Assembly (NCBI RefSeq): GCF_000775285.1
Contig: NZ_JJML01000037.1
Location: forward strand, 3-55,579
Reading direction: 5' to 3'
DNA length: 55,577 bases
Origin: Neosynechococcus sphagnicola sy1
GTDB lineage: Bacteria > Cyanobacteriota > Cyanobacteriia > Neosynechococcales > Neosynechococcaceae
Shown here: one piece after another, positions 39,925 to 49,426 of the stretch
Layout of the letters: each line of letters starts with the position of its first letter
How positions within the stretch are numbered: position 1 is the stretch's first letter
The notes under the pieces: model-generated
The model's input: the letters and a program-made list of their open reading frames with translations, nothing else
What the model was told of the DNA's origin: nothing
Database searches by the model: none
Made by a program: the position numbers and the translations under genes

Positions 39925-39958
39925 TTTCCCAAGGCAGGCTAAGGTCTGCTTTGGGAAA
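39925..39958. terminator. Hairpin between convergent ndhH and ppx/gppA genes
   Basis: TTTCCCAAGGCAG at 39925-39937 pairs with CTGCTTTGGGAAA at 39946-39958 with one mismatch pair, around an 8-base loop. It lies between two convergent stop codons, so a two-way terminator is likely. There is no strong T tract. Confidence 0.55.
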
Positions 39959-39979
39959 ACTCGGATTTTCCGCTCCCAA

Positions 39980-41665
39980 TTATGATGGCCAATTACGGGC
40001 AAGATGATCGCTGACAGCTCCTGCATTGGTTTCCAGGGTGACACGCAGCGCCATGGCAAATGTTGACTCAAAGGCTTGCCGTTTGTAATCTAAGCTCCAG
40101 AGTTCTAGGGCGCAGTCATCCTGGGGAAGACTGGGCTGAAGGCAGAGGTGTAGCTCGGGAATTTCTGGGTTGTACTGACACCAAACCCGCTGAATGGCTC
40201 CAATTTGCCGCCGATCGAGGGCGACTGCGAGGCGCAGGAGTCCACTGAGTTGATCAACAACCTTCCGGTGGTGCTTGCTGGAGAGATTGCGGTAGTTCTC
40301 GTGCTTTTTGCGGGGGCAACTCTTGCGATGGTAGCGCGCCAGGTTGGCGATGGTTTCGATTTCGGTTTCGTTGTACCCCAGGAGTTCGCTGTTGCGGATC
40401 AGGTAATAGGAGTGCTTGTGATGGGAGGAGTGACTAATGTGATGACCACAGTTATGCAGAATCGCAGCAACCCACAGTAACTCCCGTTCTTCATCTCCCC
40501 AATGGTGGAGTTGTTTTTGGGTCTGGTCAAAGAGACTAAGGGCGAAATCAGCCACCCGCTTGGCGTGTTCTAGGTTCACCTGATATTTTCGGGCAATATT
40601 CAGCACACTGCCTTGGCGAACAGAGCTTTGGAAGCGCAGACGGCTCTCAATCAGACCATGGGCCAACATCCAGTCTACGACCACCCCTTCCCGTAAGGCT
40701 CGCTCACATAGGGTTAAGGATTCCAGCCCCAAGAGGGTCATGGCTTCTTGAAGAATCACCGCCCCCGCCACAATAATGTCAGCGCGGCGATCGCTCATTC
40801 CCGGTAAGGCCAGTCGTTCGGCACAGGAGAGCTTGCGCAGGCGGTTAATCACTTCCCGCAAATCCTTGAGGGAGATTGGGTAGCCTTGGAGTGGTGTCGG
40901 TACGATCCCAAGTTTTTCGCGGGCATGGAGAGTTGCCAGGGCTTCCACGGTGCCAGAGGTTCCCACCAGTCGAGGGAGGATGCCCGGTTGTAGATGGCTG
41001 CGAATCTCTTCAACCGAGCGTTCCAGCATCCCCCGCACATAAGCCTGCATATACTGGAATTCGTTGGTGCTGATGGGATCCGTCGTCACCAGTTCCGATG
41101 TTAAGCGTACGGCTCCCACCTTGGTGCTGGTGAGGCACTGAGGCTCGTGCCCGTCCCCCAAAATCAACTCGGTGGAGCCACCGCCAATGTCGATCACGAT
41201 GTGGGGTTGGTTGTTGAAATCCATCCCTGATAACACCCCGAGGTAGATGCGTCGGGCTTCTTCGGGGCCGGAGATCAGATCTACATGCAGGCCTAGCTTT
41301 TCTGCCACCTGTTGCAGAAAGTCGCGACCATTGGGGGCTTCCCGCACCGCACTGGTGGCAACGGCGACGGTTTGTTCGGCATTGAGGGTGCGGGCAATTT
41401 CTTGGCAGCGCTTTAAAGCCACCAGTGCCCGCTCCATGGCATCTTTCTTGAGATTGCCAGTGTGTTTGTCGCGATCGCCCAGACGCACCGTGGTCTTTTC
41501 CCGATCAATGATCGTGAATCCCGGCAGCGAGGGCTGAATATGGGCGACCACCATATGAATGGAGTTGGTGCCAATATCAATGGCAGCAAAGATGCGATCG
41601 CGTTCAGGTGGCACCATTACAGGACTGACCAAGGGTTCCCTGCCATTCTGAAGTACATTCACCAT
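39980..41665 (-). CDS. ppx: Ppx/GppA exopolyphosphatase-type phosphatase with HD-like C-terminal domain
   Basis: 561 residues from the ATG at 41665. It hydrolyses polyphosphate or pppGpp. The actin-like ATPase fold shows AAIDIGTNSIHMVVA at the start, VIDIGGGSTELILG and GTSGTVEALA. The C-terminal domain has HNCGHHISHSSHHKHS, an HD-type metal motif, then LARYHRKS. A longer frame to 41836 runs into the preceding gene's spacer and is not supported. It is the last gene of a minus-strand run; ppx and gppA functions cannot be told apart here. Confidence 0.9.
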   Translation of the reverse strand: MVNVLQNGREPLVSPVMVPPERDRIFAAIDIGTNSIHMVVAHIQPSLPGFTIIDREKTTVRLGDRDKHTGNLKKDAMERALVALKRCQEIARTLNAEQTVAVATSAVREAPNGRDFLQQVAEKLGLHVDLISGPEEARRIYLGVLSGMDFNNQPHIVIDIGGGSTELILGDGHEPQCLTSTKVGAVRLTSELVTTDPISTNEFQYMQAYVRGMLERSVEEIRSHLQPGILPRLVGTSGTVEALATLHAREKLGIVPTPLQGYPISLKDLREVINRLRKLSCAERLALPGMSDRRADIIVAGAVILQEAMTLLGLESLTLCERALREGVVVDWMLAHGLIESRLRFQSSVRQGSVLNIARKYQVNLEHAKRVADFALSLFDQTQKQLHHWGDEERELLWVAAILHNCGHHISHSSHHKHSYYLIRNSELLGYNETEIETIANLARYHRKSCPRKKHENYRNLSSKHHRKVVDQLSGLLRLAVALDRRQIGAIQRVWCQYNPEIPELHLCLQPSLPQDDCALELWSLDYKRQAFESTFAMALRVTLETNAGAVSDHLARNWPS

Positions 41666-41762
41666 ACTGAACTGATTCCAGATGCCATAGGGTTGACCTA
41701 GATTCAGTAACACTCCAGGGGGCAACTGATACTGAAATCCCAATTTTAAATCTCCCCTGATT

Positions 41763-42485
41763 TTACCCTGGGGGGGGACTGATTGGGAAACCTCGGCTCC
41801 GACGATACCAGTGGGCAAGGGAGTGGCAAGGGACACCGAGCAAATAGGCTACAACGATGCCTTGATTGATCAGGGTGGTCTGCCAAATCCCCAACCGTTG
41901 CCAACGGCGGGCTGAGGTGACAACGGGGGTCGGTACAATCACAATCTCCCCTCGGCGGGCTAATTGGCGCACGAACTCAAAGTCCTCCATAATGGGCAGG
42001 TCAGGGAAGCCGCCGCAGGCGCGGAACACCGAGGCGTTGAGAAATAGCGCTTGATCGCCATAGGGCCGTTGCAACCACCGCGATCGCCAATTCACCCCGG
42101 CTTCAATCCACCGAAAGGCTGGCTGGGGGGCATCAATTTGTAGGGCAAAGGCTCCTGCAATTGCCCCGGAGACAGCAAGGGCAGCGGGAATCATCGTGGC
42201 AAACCCTGTGGGGAGTTGGGTATCCCCATGGAGGAAGATCAGAATTTCCCCCGTGGCGATCGCTGCCCCAGCATTCATTTGTTTAGCTCGACCTACAGCA
42301 GCTGTGATCACTCTCGCTCCTAGTGCTTGGGCGATCGCCACCGTATGATCTTGGCTCCCTCCATCGACCACAATCACTTCCAAGGACTCTATGCCTTGCA
42401 AGCCAACCAGCGTCTTGGGCAGGGTTGGGGCTTCATTGAGCACTGGAATAATCACAGTCAGGTGAGGGGACGGTGGAGCGACCAT
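41763..42485 (-). CDS. TIGR04283-type glycosyltransferase
   Basis: 240 residues from the ATG at 42485. GT2-like: LTVIIPVLNEAPTL, EVIVVDGGSQD, GRAKQMNAGA, FLHGDTQLP and YGDQALFLNASVF with a MEDFEF motif. This family and TIGR04282 are usually adjacent and are annotated as arsenosugar-related. The gene begins 13 bases after the TIGR04282 stop, so they are co-transcribed. The acceptor and donor are not shown by sequence. The arsenosugar label comes from the family, and no arsM or radical-SAM partner is seen in this window. Confidence 0.85.
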   Translation of the reverse strand: MVAPPSPHLTVIIPVLNEAPTLPKTLVGLQGIESLEVIVVDGGSQDHTVAIAQALGARVITAAVGRAKQMNAGAAIATGEILIFLHGDTQLPTGFATMIPAALAVSGAIAGAFALQIDAPQPAFRWIEAGVNWRSRWLQRPYGDQALFLNASVFRACGGFPDLPIMEDFEFVRQLARRGEIVIVPTPVVTSARRWQRLGIWQTTLINQGIVVAYLLGVPCHSLAHWYRRSRGFPISPPPG

Positions 42486-42498
42486 AGCTGGGAATCGG

Positions 42499-43122
42499 TT
42501 ACAGGTACACCAGGTCTTCTGGGCGGTCAATGTCCGCAAGGGTTGGTAGTTGGGCGATCGCCAGTTGCAGCGCGGTGGCAATTTCTAGGGTCTGCTGCAA
42601 CACTTGATCGGTGCCCCAGGTGGGGCCGATCAATAAGGCTGGTATCCACTGCCCCAACCCAATCAGATAGTACCCTCCATCTAGGGCTGGCCCTAACACC
42701 AAATCGGCAGTCTCCAGGGACTCAAAGGCCTGAGCCAGATGACTCACTTGCAAGTGGGGACAGTCCGTACCAATCATCACCACCCGTTCCCAGCCCGCCT
42801 GAAAACCTTGGGCAAACGCCTGGGTCATCCGGGCACCCAGATCCCCCTCTCCCTGGGGAATATAGGTGGGATAACTCCCCAGCCATGCCCGCATCTGTTG
42901 CAGACTACCGCCATGGAAATGCACAGCCACACTCAGGGGACGGATTGCTTGCAGCGCTGTTACCTGCTGGAGGGTTTGTTGCCCCAGATGGTGATGCAGT
43001 CTTGCTGCCCCATCGGCTCCGAGGGCTGGAATCAAGCGGGTCTTGGTTCGACCGGGTTCTGGGTAGCGGGTGATCACAATCAGCCCTTCACCCCCACTCC
43101 TGCTAGCCCTAGGGAATTCCAT
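42499..43122 (-). CDS. TIGR04282-type nucleotidyl/glycosyltransferase
   Basis: 207 residues, GT-A-like. Motifs: LIVITRYPEPGRTKTRLIP, GARMTQAF, VVMIGTDCPHL and LGPALDGGYYLIGL. These match the conserved family TIGR04282, found beside TIGR04283. It is cytoplasmic with no membrane helix. It follows the FHA gene at 6 bases and precedes the TIGR04283 gene at 13, so it sits inside one run of genes. Substrate unknown. Confidence 0.85.
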   Translation of the reverse strand: MEFPRASRSGGEGLIVITRYPEPGRTKTRLIPALGADGAARLHHHLGQQTLQQVTALQAIRPLSVAVHFHGGSLQQMRAWLGSYPTYIPQGEGDLGARMTQAFAQGFQAGWERVVMIGTDCPHLQVSHLAQAFESLETADLVLGPALDGGYYLIGLGQWIPALLIGPTWGTDQVLQQTLEIATALQLAIAQLPTLADIDRPEDLVYL

Positions 43123-43128
43123 GCCCCC

Positions 43129-44028
43129 TTACTTGAAGGCGCTCTTATGGAGTGCCAGGACGGCACCGATCAAAGATTGCTGCTGCAGAGGTTGCCAGGA
43201 CAGTACCTTCAAGACCAGTTCCACCTTGGCAACAATCTCCAGGGGACTGGCCATCAGGTTGCGCTCTTGAAACCCGGGAATAAAATCGATTGCCCCTTGA
43301 TGAATCGCCCACTGGCGCTCAACCGGAAAAATTTCTGTGCGGCTACTACTGACGAGCATAATTTTTAAGGTTGGGTAAGAGGCACGACACTGGCGACAAA
43401 AAGCATAGGTATTGGATTTTTGCGATGTGATGTCCACTAAGACTAAATCAGGTAGCTCCTGGCGGCTGAGCTGAAACTGGTAAATGGTTTCTAGCAGTTC
43501 CATCCCAGGGGATTCAAAGGCAACCGAAACCCCTTGGGAAGCCAAGGTTACCTGCCAAATGGCGGCTTGGTATTGGGTGGTGTGGGTAATCAGTACCGTT
43601 TTGCGCGCCGATTCCCGTTGCACTGGAGGCTGCTGGGTGGTAGCAAACTGCCCATTGGCTGCCGCCGGATCGGAGAATTCAATCTCTGTTGTTCCCAGTA
43701 CCAGGCGATCGCCATGACGCAGGGTTAATGGCTGGGCAATGCGCTGGCCGTTGACCAGACAACCATTGCGACTCCCTAAATCTTCTAAAGAGAAGTTTCC
43801 GTCTTCGGTGAGATGTAACCTGGCATGGTGACGAGACACCCAATGATCCGAGAGCACCACTTCACACTCTTCAGCACGACCAATAGTCCAGGTTGTCTTC
43901 CCCACCAGTTCCAGGTAGGAATTACCCAAGACTCTTCGGATAATTAACTGTGGGGAAACGGAAGTTACCACAGGCGGGGAGACCCTATCAAACGGTGGAA
44001 AAGACAGAGGTTGGACAATCCCTGGCAA
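43129..44028 (-). CDS. FHA-domain protein with receiver-like C-terminal domain
   Basis: 299 residues. The FHA domain (about 45-120) shows TIGRAEECEVVL, SRHHARLHL, LEDLGSRNGCLVNG. The C-terminal half folds like a response-regulator receiver: it keeps an Asp (LVLVDITSQK) but the acidic pair reads THT and the conserved Lys is absent (DFIPGFQ), so it is a pseudo-receiver and probably is not phosphorylated on Asp. It may couple threonine-phosphorylated partners to the FHA domain. It is transcribed with the TIGR04282/04283 pair. Confidence 0.8.
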   Translation of the reverse strand: MPGIVQPLSFPPFDRVSPPVVTSVSPQLIIRRVLGNSYLELVGKTTWTIGRAEECEVVLSDHWVSRHHARLHLTEDGNFSLEDLGSRNGCLVNGQRIAQPLTLRHGDRLVLGTTEIEFSDPAAANGQFATTQQPPVQRESARKTVLITHTTQYQAAIWQVTLASQGVSVAFESPGMELLETIYQFQLSRQELPDLVLVDITSQKSNTYAFCRQCRASYPTLKIMLVSSSRTEIFPVERQWAIHQGAIDFIPGFQERNLMASPLEIVAKVELVLKVLSWQPLQQQSLIGAVLALHKSAFK

Positions 44029-44129
44029 AGCTTATCCATGCAAACAATTTGCTGGAATCTTCATTACCTTAACAATAGTGTATTGAAAATCAGCAAAAAT
44101 ACCATCGGAGTTACCTTCGACACCAACCT

Positions 44130-45185
44130 TTAGGAGCCTGCCAGGGCCAACTGCACCAGCTGATGTACCAATTCCGAGAACTCAAGCCCACTGTGCTGCC
44201 ACAGCTGGGGATACATACTGGTGGCTGTAAACCCAGGTAAAGTATTAATCTCATTGATTAGCACTGCTCCACTGGCCTCAATGTAAAAACAGTCAACCCG
44301 AGCCAAACCCGCCCCATCAATGGCCTTGAAGGCTTGAATTGCCATAGTCTGAACCGTTTCGGCGATCTCCGTGGGCAACTTGGCTGGAATCACCAGATCA
44401 GCCCGACCCAAGGTGTATTTGGTCTCATAATCATAGAAATCACTCTGGTAAGTGATCTCACCCACCACTGAGGCGCGAGGTGTATCATTTCCTAGTATGG
44501 CACACTCAACTTCCCGTGCTACGACCCCAGCTTCCACAATCAGACGGCGATCATAGCTGGCGGCTGCATCTAATGCTGCTTCTAACTGCCCTCGGGTTCG
44601 CACCTTGGAGATACCCACCGATGAGCCAAGATTCGCGGGTTTGACAAAGCAGGGATAGCCGAGGGTGGTTTCAATGCGATCGCAGAGCTGGGGGAACACA
44701 CAGGGATTCGACCACACTTCTCCCCGAGACACTGCCAGATACTGCACCTGGGGGAGCCCAGCGTGTGCAAAGGCCATTTTCATGGCGAGCTTATCCATGC
44801 CCATGGCTGAGGCCAGCACCCCCGAGCCGACAAAGGGCACCTGCATCAGACGCAGCAATCCCTGAACCGTTCCATCTTCCCCATTGGGGCCGTGGAGGAC
44901 GGGGAACCAGACTTCCACCTCGGCGATCGCCGAGGGAAATTGCCAACGGTGGATAGCTGCAGCTGGATCTGAATCTGACAGCGCCACGCCAGTTTCCAGT
45001 ACCTGTTGCGCCAGTCTACCTGCTTGCCAGCAACCCTCCTTTTGAATGTAAACCGGCAGCAGATCGTAGCGATCTCCATTGGGGGGAGTGGTCAATGCCG
45101 AGGCGATCGCTCTGGCGGAAGCAATTGACACCTCATGTTCTCCGGAACAGCCGCCAAACAGCAGCCCCACTCGCAGTTTTGCCAT
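44130..45185 (-). CDS. ddl: D-alanine--D-alanine ligase
   Basis: 351 residues, family length. Joins two D-Ala for peptidoglycan. Motifs: [45 protein letters not shown] (ATP grasp), [10 protein letters not shown] and [15 protein letters not shown] at 45185. It lies 64 bases after the rbgA stop on the same strand. Cytoplasmic. Confidence 0.97.
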   Translation of the reverse strand: MAKLRVGLLFGGCSGEHEVSIASARAIASALTTPPNGDRYDLLPVYIQKEGCWQAGRLAQQVLETGVALSDSDPAAAIHRWQFPSAIAEVEVWFPVLHGPNGEDGTVQGLLRLMQVPFVGSGVLASAMGMDKLAMKMAFAHAGLPQVQYLAVSRGEVWSNPCVFPQLCDRIETTLGYPCFVKPANLGSSVGISKVRTRGQLEAALDAAASYDRRLIVEAGVVAREVECAILGNDTPRASVVGEITYQSDFYDYETKYTLGRADLVIPAKLPTEIAETVQTMAIQAFKAIDGAGLARVDCFYIEASGAVLINEINTLPGFTATSMYPQLWQHSGLEFSELVHQLVQLALAGS

Positions 45186-45249
45186 GCTTCCCTAAGCCCT
45201 AACTCGTCCCGTCAGCCTACCATAACTCTCTGTTTGCCGATCCTCCTGG

Positions 45250-46096
45250 CTACTGCGGTGGTGGAACCTCTAGGGCGATCGCCCCCAATAGTCCCTTGCG
45301 AAAATCATTCAATAATTGCTGGGCGGTGCGTTCCAGATTTCCCTGGTAGGCCTGCTGAGCCAGGGTATGGAGATAGTCTTCACCACTCCGATTCCCCACC
45401 TCTAGGGGGTAGCGCGCCGAGAGCAGGGGGGTAGAGTCGCAAGGTACCCAGCAGATCAATCAAGGTACTGGCAACCCGTTGGTGATCGTAAGCCGCTTCC
45501 CCAATATCGTCACAGATGGCGAGTTTGAAGGCAGCCTCCTGATCGGCCAGACGCGAGGGCAAAACCCCCGGTGCATCCAACAGTTCAATCTGATCGGAGA
45601 TCCGCACCCACCGCAATTGTCGAGTGACCCCAGGGCGACGGGCACTTTCAACCACCCGCTTCCCCAGGAGGCGATTGATCAGGGCTGATTTGCCAACATT
45701 TGGAAACCCCAACACCACAGCCCTGACGGGACGGGGTAACATGCCGCGATCTCGGCGACGTTGGTTCACTTGGTTGCCAACCTGCTGAGCGGCTTGGGTA
45801 ATGGATGATACGCCTTTGCCATGTTGAGCATCCGTGAAGTAGGCCAAATCTCCCTGGGCGCGAAACCAGGCGGCCCAGGCCTGCTGCATGGTCAGGGGAA
45901 TCATATCGACCCGGTTGAGCACTAACACCCGACCCCGGTTACCAATCCATTGGGGCATCTGGGGATGATGGGTCGCCAGGGGAATGCGGGCATCTCGGAC
46001 TTCGATCACCACATCCACCCACTTGAGTTGGGCTTGCAGGGCTTTTTCGGCTTTGGCAATATGACCGGGATACCACTGAATTGGGGGCGTTGACAT
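45250..46096 (-). CDS. rbgA: Ribosome biogenesis GTPase RbgA/YlqF, frameshifted
   Basis: Restored product of 281 residues. Assembles the 50S subunit. The GTPase motifs are circularly permuted: G4 LNRVDM comes first, then G1 GFPNVGKSALIN and G3 LLDAPG. It starts WYPGHIAKAEKAL, typical of the family. A surplus base in G6 45426-45431 breaks the frame; removal extends the protein from LRLYP to LEVPPPQ. An essential gene, so the break is very probably an error. It begins 4 bases after the permease stop, so it is in the same operon. Confidence 0.9.
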
Positions 46097-46099
46097 CCT

Positions 46100-47050
46100 C
46101 TATACCTTCTGAATTCGGGCACGACCCAACAACCCCTGGGGTCTCACCAGCAGCATTACCAGCAACATAGCAAAGGCGATCGCGTCCTTATAGGCCGAGA
46201 AGTTCCCAGGAACCAAGGCTTCAATTACCCCCAACACCAGACCCCCCAGGACTGCCCCTGGAATACTACCCAAGCCTCCCAATACAATCACCGCCAATCC
46301 CTTCAAGCCAAAGGCAATGCCAAAATAAGGCCCGGCAATGCTGACACTGGAGCCCACCAACGTCCCCGCCAGCCCTGCCAGAAAGCTACTGGCAAAGAAG
46401 GTCAGGACAATGTAGCGATCGGTATTGATACCCAACAGACTGGCCGTCGTTCCATCCTCCGCCACTGCCCGCATCGCCTTGCCAAACTTGGTAGCATTGA
46501 TCCCATAGGTGAGCACCATCAAGATCACCAGAGAGACCCCAAAGATCACCAACTGCACTGTCCGAACCGGAATCGGTTGTTCTGGAGTGCCAAAGTTAAT
46601 CGCAGGTGGCAAGTTGCCATAGGTATCTGATGGGAAGGTGTAAATCTCGGCACCAACGGCATATTGGATTAGATTCACAATCACCACGGCCACCCCGAGG
46701 CTAGACACCACCGTCAATAGAGGATCAGCGCCCCGTTGGCGCAGGGGGCGAAAGGCCAATCGCTCCACCCCTACCCCCACCGCCCCTGCCAGAATACTGC
46801 CCAAGATCAACGCCGGGAAAAAAGGCAGTTTCAACGGTAAGGCTCCATTGGCCAGCAGTCCGTTAAAGCCAAAGGCTTGCCCCATTAACGCATAGGTAAA
46901 GTAAGCCCCTAGGGTAAAAATTGCCCCATGGGCAAAGTTGATAATGCCCAAAATCGAGAAAATCAAGGTATAGCCCAGGGCAAACAGGGCATAGACACTG
47001 CCAATGGACAGGCCATTGAGAACTTGTTGTAAAAATAGCGCGAGGTTCAT
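46100..47050 (-). CDS. livH: Branched-chain-type amino acid ABC transporter permease
   Basis: 316 residues with about eight membrane helices. LivH family, inner membrane permease of a neutral or branched-chain amino acid importer (the Nat system in Synechocystis). Motifs: GLSIGSVYALFALGYTLI, GIINFAHGAIF, VSSLGVAVVI, GIAFGLKGLAVIVLGGLGS. It follows the substrate-binding lipoprotein gene at 47 bases and precedes rbgA. The second permease (LivM) and the ATPases are not in this window. Confidence 0.9.
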   Translation of the reverse strand: MNLALFLQQVLNGLSIGSVYALFALGYTLIFSILGIINFAHGAIFTLGAYFTYALMGQAFGFNGLLANGALPLKLPFFPALILGSILAGAVGVGVERLAFRPLRQRGADPLLTVVSSLGVAVVIVNLIQYAVGAEIYTFPSDTYGNLPPAINFGTPEQPIPVRTVQLVIFGVSLVILMVLTYGINATKFGKAMRAVAEDGTTASLLGINTDRYIVLTFFASSFLAGLAGTLVGSSVSIAGPYFGIAFGLKGLAVIVLGGLGSIPGAVLGGLVLGVIEALVPGNFSAYKDAIAFAMLLVMLLVRPQGLLGRARIQKV

Positions 47051-47097
47051 GGCACTAGGAACTTAGGGTCAAAACAACTCAGCCTTCACCAAAATTC

Positions 47098-48357
47098 CTA
47101 CTTCAGGAAAACAAAGGATCCGCTCTGCCCATCTGGATTCATCTTAATCTGAGCCACATAGAAATCTTTCTGGATCACCTCACCTTCAGGGGTAAAGGCG
47201 ATCGCCCCTAGGGGTGTCTCATAATGACCCGCGAGTAATTTTTGATTTAATCTGGTTCGCACCACTGCCAGCGGCAAAGTAGATATTTTTTGTTGCTTGT
47301 CCAACATCCGCAATGCCTCAACGAATACTTGCACGGCAGTAAAGGCTTGGGCACTGAACTGAGGGGGCTCCTTATGAAACTGTTGACGATAAGCTTTGCT
47401 AAACGCTGTATTGATGGCACTTTGATGTTGGGGACTGTAGGCCTGAGCAATCAGCACCCCATTACAGAGTGCCTGACAAACCGTGAAAATATTAGAGGTA
47501 TTCAAGCCATTTCCCCCAATGATCAGTCCCTGATAACCCAGTTCTCGCAGTTGTCGTACCAGATTACCGCCATCTGCGGCCAATCCTGAAATGATCATCA
47601 GGTCAGGCTTGAGATTCATAGCATTGGTAATCTGAGCCTGAAAATCCGTATCGGTAGTCTGGAATTTCTGAATGGTGATCAGATCTAACCTTTGACTGCG
47701 GACGGTTTGCTGAAAAATCTCAGTTTCTGACTTACTAAAGGCATCATTTTGGGCGTAAAACACCGCCACCCGCCGGATCTGGGGATTGATCTTTAAGGCT
47801 GCCTTCACGGAGTTGGGAGCCACCACCACGACGGAAGCCGAAACACGGGAAACATACGCACCAATTTGGGGCACTCCCTGAGCGGTATTCGATGGCCCTA
47901 CAACCGGTACCCCCAAGCGCTCGGCTATGGGGTCGGCACTGAAGGCCTGCTGTGAACTACTGGGACCGACAATGCCAACGATGTGGTTTTGGGTGATCAG
48001 GGTTTGGAAGGCATTGATGGCTCCGGCCTCATCGCCCCCCGTGTCTTGAAACACCAGTTTAATCGGGGTGCCATTGACCCCCCCGTGCTGGTTGAAATAC
48101 TGTTCGGCAATCTCTGCCCCCGCTACTGACTCTTGACCCAGCAGGGCAACATTACTCGTCTGTGCGACTGCAATTCCAATGGGAATCGTCTGAGACGAGA
48201 TCGCAGTTTCCTTGGGAGACAGGCTGAAATTTTCGGCCACCGTACAGGCGGCCAATAGAAAGCCGCAACCCATAGACAGGACTGCGCCGATTGTGATTGC
48301 TGCTCCTCTGGAGCTAGGCCGATCAGAAACCATCTGGGACGGCAAGAGAGTCGACAT
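47098..48357 (-). CDS. ABC transporter substrate-binding lipoprotein (copy 1)
   Basis: 419 residues from the ATG at 48357. Leu/Ile/Val-binding family. The signal ends in a lipobox (FLLAAC), so it is a periplasmic lipoprotein. Family marks: GIAVAQTSNVALLG, GGDEAGAINAFQTLI, GIVGPSSSQQAFSADPIA, RRVAVFYAQNDAFSKSE, LIIGGNGLN. It sits upstream of livH and is a close paralogue of the gene at 49427-50633. The specific ligand is unknown. Confidence 0.9.
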   Translation of the reverse strand: MSTLLPSQMVSDRPSSRGAAITIGAVLSMGCGFLLAACTVAENFSLSPKETAISSQTIPIGIAVAQTSNVALLGQESVAGAEIAEQYFNQHGGVNGTPIKLVFQDTGGDEAGAINAFQTLITQNHIVGIVGPSSSQQAFSADPIAERLGVPVVGPSNTAQGVPQIGAYVSRVSASVVVVAPNSVKAALKINPQIRRVAVFYAQNDAFSKSETEIFQQTVRSQRLDLITIQKFQTTDTDFQAQITNAMNLKPDLMIISGLAADGGNLVRQLRELGYQGLIIGGNGLNTSNIFTVCQALCNGVLIAQAYSPQHQSAINTAFSKAYRQQFHKEPPQFSAQAFTAVQVFVEALRMLDKQQKISTLPLAVVRTRLNQKLLAGHYETPLGAIAFTPEGEVIQKDFYVAQIKMNPDGQSGSFVFLK

Positions 48358-48358
48358 C

Positions 48359-48650
48359 CTATTCACAAAACCTCATGAAGTACAGACAGTAGGCAATTCC
48401 TGAGTGGGGAACATTGGCTTGATGGAGTTTCAGAAAGTCATCATCCTGGTCGTAGGAGTAGGTCAGAGCCGCGTCGACATCAGCGAGGGTAATGATGGGG
48501 TAATGGTAAACAATATCGTCGGGGGACATACTAAGGTGTTCGTACCCAATCGCAATGTCTTGCACTCGAATGCGATGACCTGCGTCTGCGGTGGCAAGCC
48601 CCGCAGACGCCAGGGGTGATTTGGAGATGTTGAGAGATAACGGTTGTCAT
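48359..48650 (-). pseudogene. Fused relic of a DUF433 antitoxin and a DUF5615 PIN-like toxin
   Basis: Restored product of 96 residues. From ATG 48650 it reads VISQHLQITPGVCG, then after one surplus base in C4 48599-48602 GHRIRVQDIAIGYEHLSMSP and HYPIITLADVDAAL, all DUF433. At that point it changes to DDDFLKLHQANVPHSGIAYC, which is the C-terminal part of the DUF5615 PIN-like family. An internal deletion seems to have fused the two genes. The toxin's N-terminal acidic residues are missing, so it is inactive. It ends one base before the substrate-binding protein start. Confidence 0.6.
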
Positions 48651-48738
48651 GGGGGTTGAAGGGGTGAGAGAAAGATGATATCAATGCTATCGTCAAAGGA
48701 ATTGAGAATCCATCGCCACCGGCAAACGGACGTTGTTT

Positions 48739-48972
48739 ATGGCAAATTTAATCGTCCGCAACATCGATGAAGCCATCGTCAAAGCCCTCAAAAAGCGAGC
48801 CAGTCAGCATGGGGTCAGTGCCGAAGCCGAACATCGCAAAATCTTAGAACAAGCCTTGCTGCAACCGCAACGAAAATCCTTTGCAGAAGTGCTACGCCAG
48901 ATCCCCAACGTTGGCAACGATTCAGACTTCGAGCGCGTTCAAGATGACACAGCCAGCCAAATATTTAATTGA
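48739..48972 (+). CDS. FitA/VapB-type ribbon-helix-helix antitoxin
   Basis: 77 residues from ATG 48739; the frame opens at a TTG six bases earlier. N-terminal ribbon-helix-helix MANLIVRNIDEAIVKALKKR and HGVSAEAEHRKILEQAL, then a toxin-binding C-terminal tail. It binds and neutralises the PIN toxin encoded next and represses the operon. It overlaps the toxin gene by 29 bases, which is usual for such pairs. Confidence 0.88.
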   Translation: MANLIVRNIDEAIVKALKKRASQHGVSAEAEHRKILEQALLQPQRKSFAEVLRQIPNVGNDSDFERVQDDTASQIFN

Positions 48973-49390
48973 TACCAACATCATTAGTGAACTGCGTAAA
49001 AAAAGTAAAGCAAATCCCGGTGTCCTGCAATTTTTCCAGCAAACTGCCGAGCAAGCCGCCCCGCTCTATCTCAGTGTAATCACCATTGGCGAACTGCGGC
49101 GAGGGGTTGAACTCATCCGGCATCGCGGCGATCAACAACAAGCAGACCTGCTAGAAAACTGGTTGCAGACGGTTTTAGAAGACTACGCCGACCATATTCT
49201 CGATTTCACCGTAGTTGAGGCTCAGGTTTGGGGCAAATTGCGCGTTCCCCATCCCCAAAATGCCCTTGACAAACAGATTGCCGCCACTGCCCTCACCTGC
49301 GGTTTAACCCTAATCACCCGCAATGTGAACGACTTTGCTGGGACAGGCGTTCCCACGATCGACCCGTTTGAAACCGTTGACGGTTTCTGA
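48944..49390 (+). CDS. FitB/VapC-type PIN-domain toxin
   Basis: 148 residues from ATG 48944. PIN ribonuclease domain with the acidic residues of the metal site: Asp in YLIDTNIISEL, Glu in TIGELRRGVE, Asp in ALDKQIAATAL and Asp in TRNVNDFAGTG. All are present, so it should be active. An upstream in-frame start at 48881 lies far inside the antitoxin gene and is not needed. Target RNA unknown; VapC toxins often cleave tRNA or rRNA. Confidence 0.9.
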   Translation: MTQPAKYLIDTNIISELRKKSKANPGVLQFFQQTAEQAAPLYLSVITIGELRRGVELIRHRGDQQQADLLENWLQTVLEDYADHILDFTVVEAQVWGKLRVPHPQNALDKQIAATALTCGLTLITRNVNDFAGTGVPTIDPFETVDGF

Positions 49391-49426
49391 CTTACAACTC
49401 CAGTTCCCAGGAAAGGTGCCCGTGCC

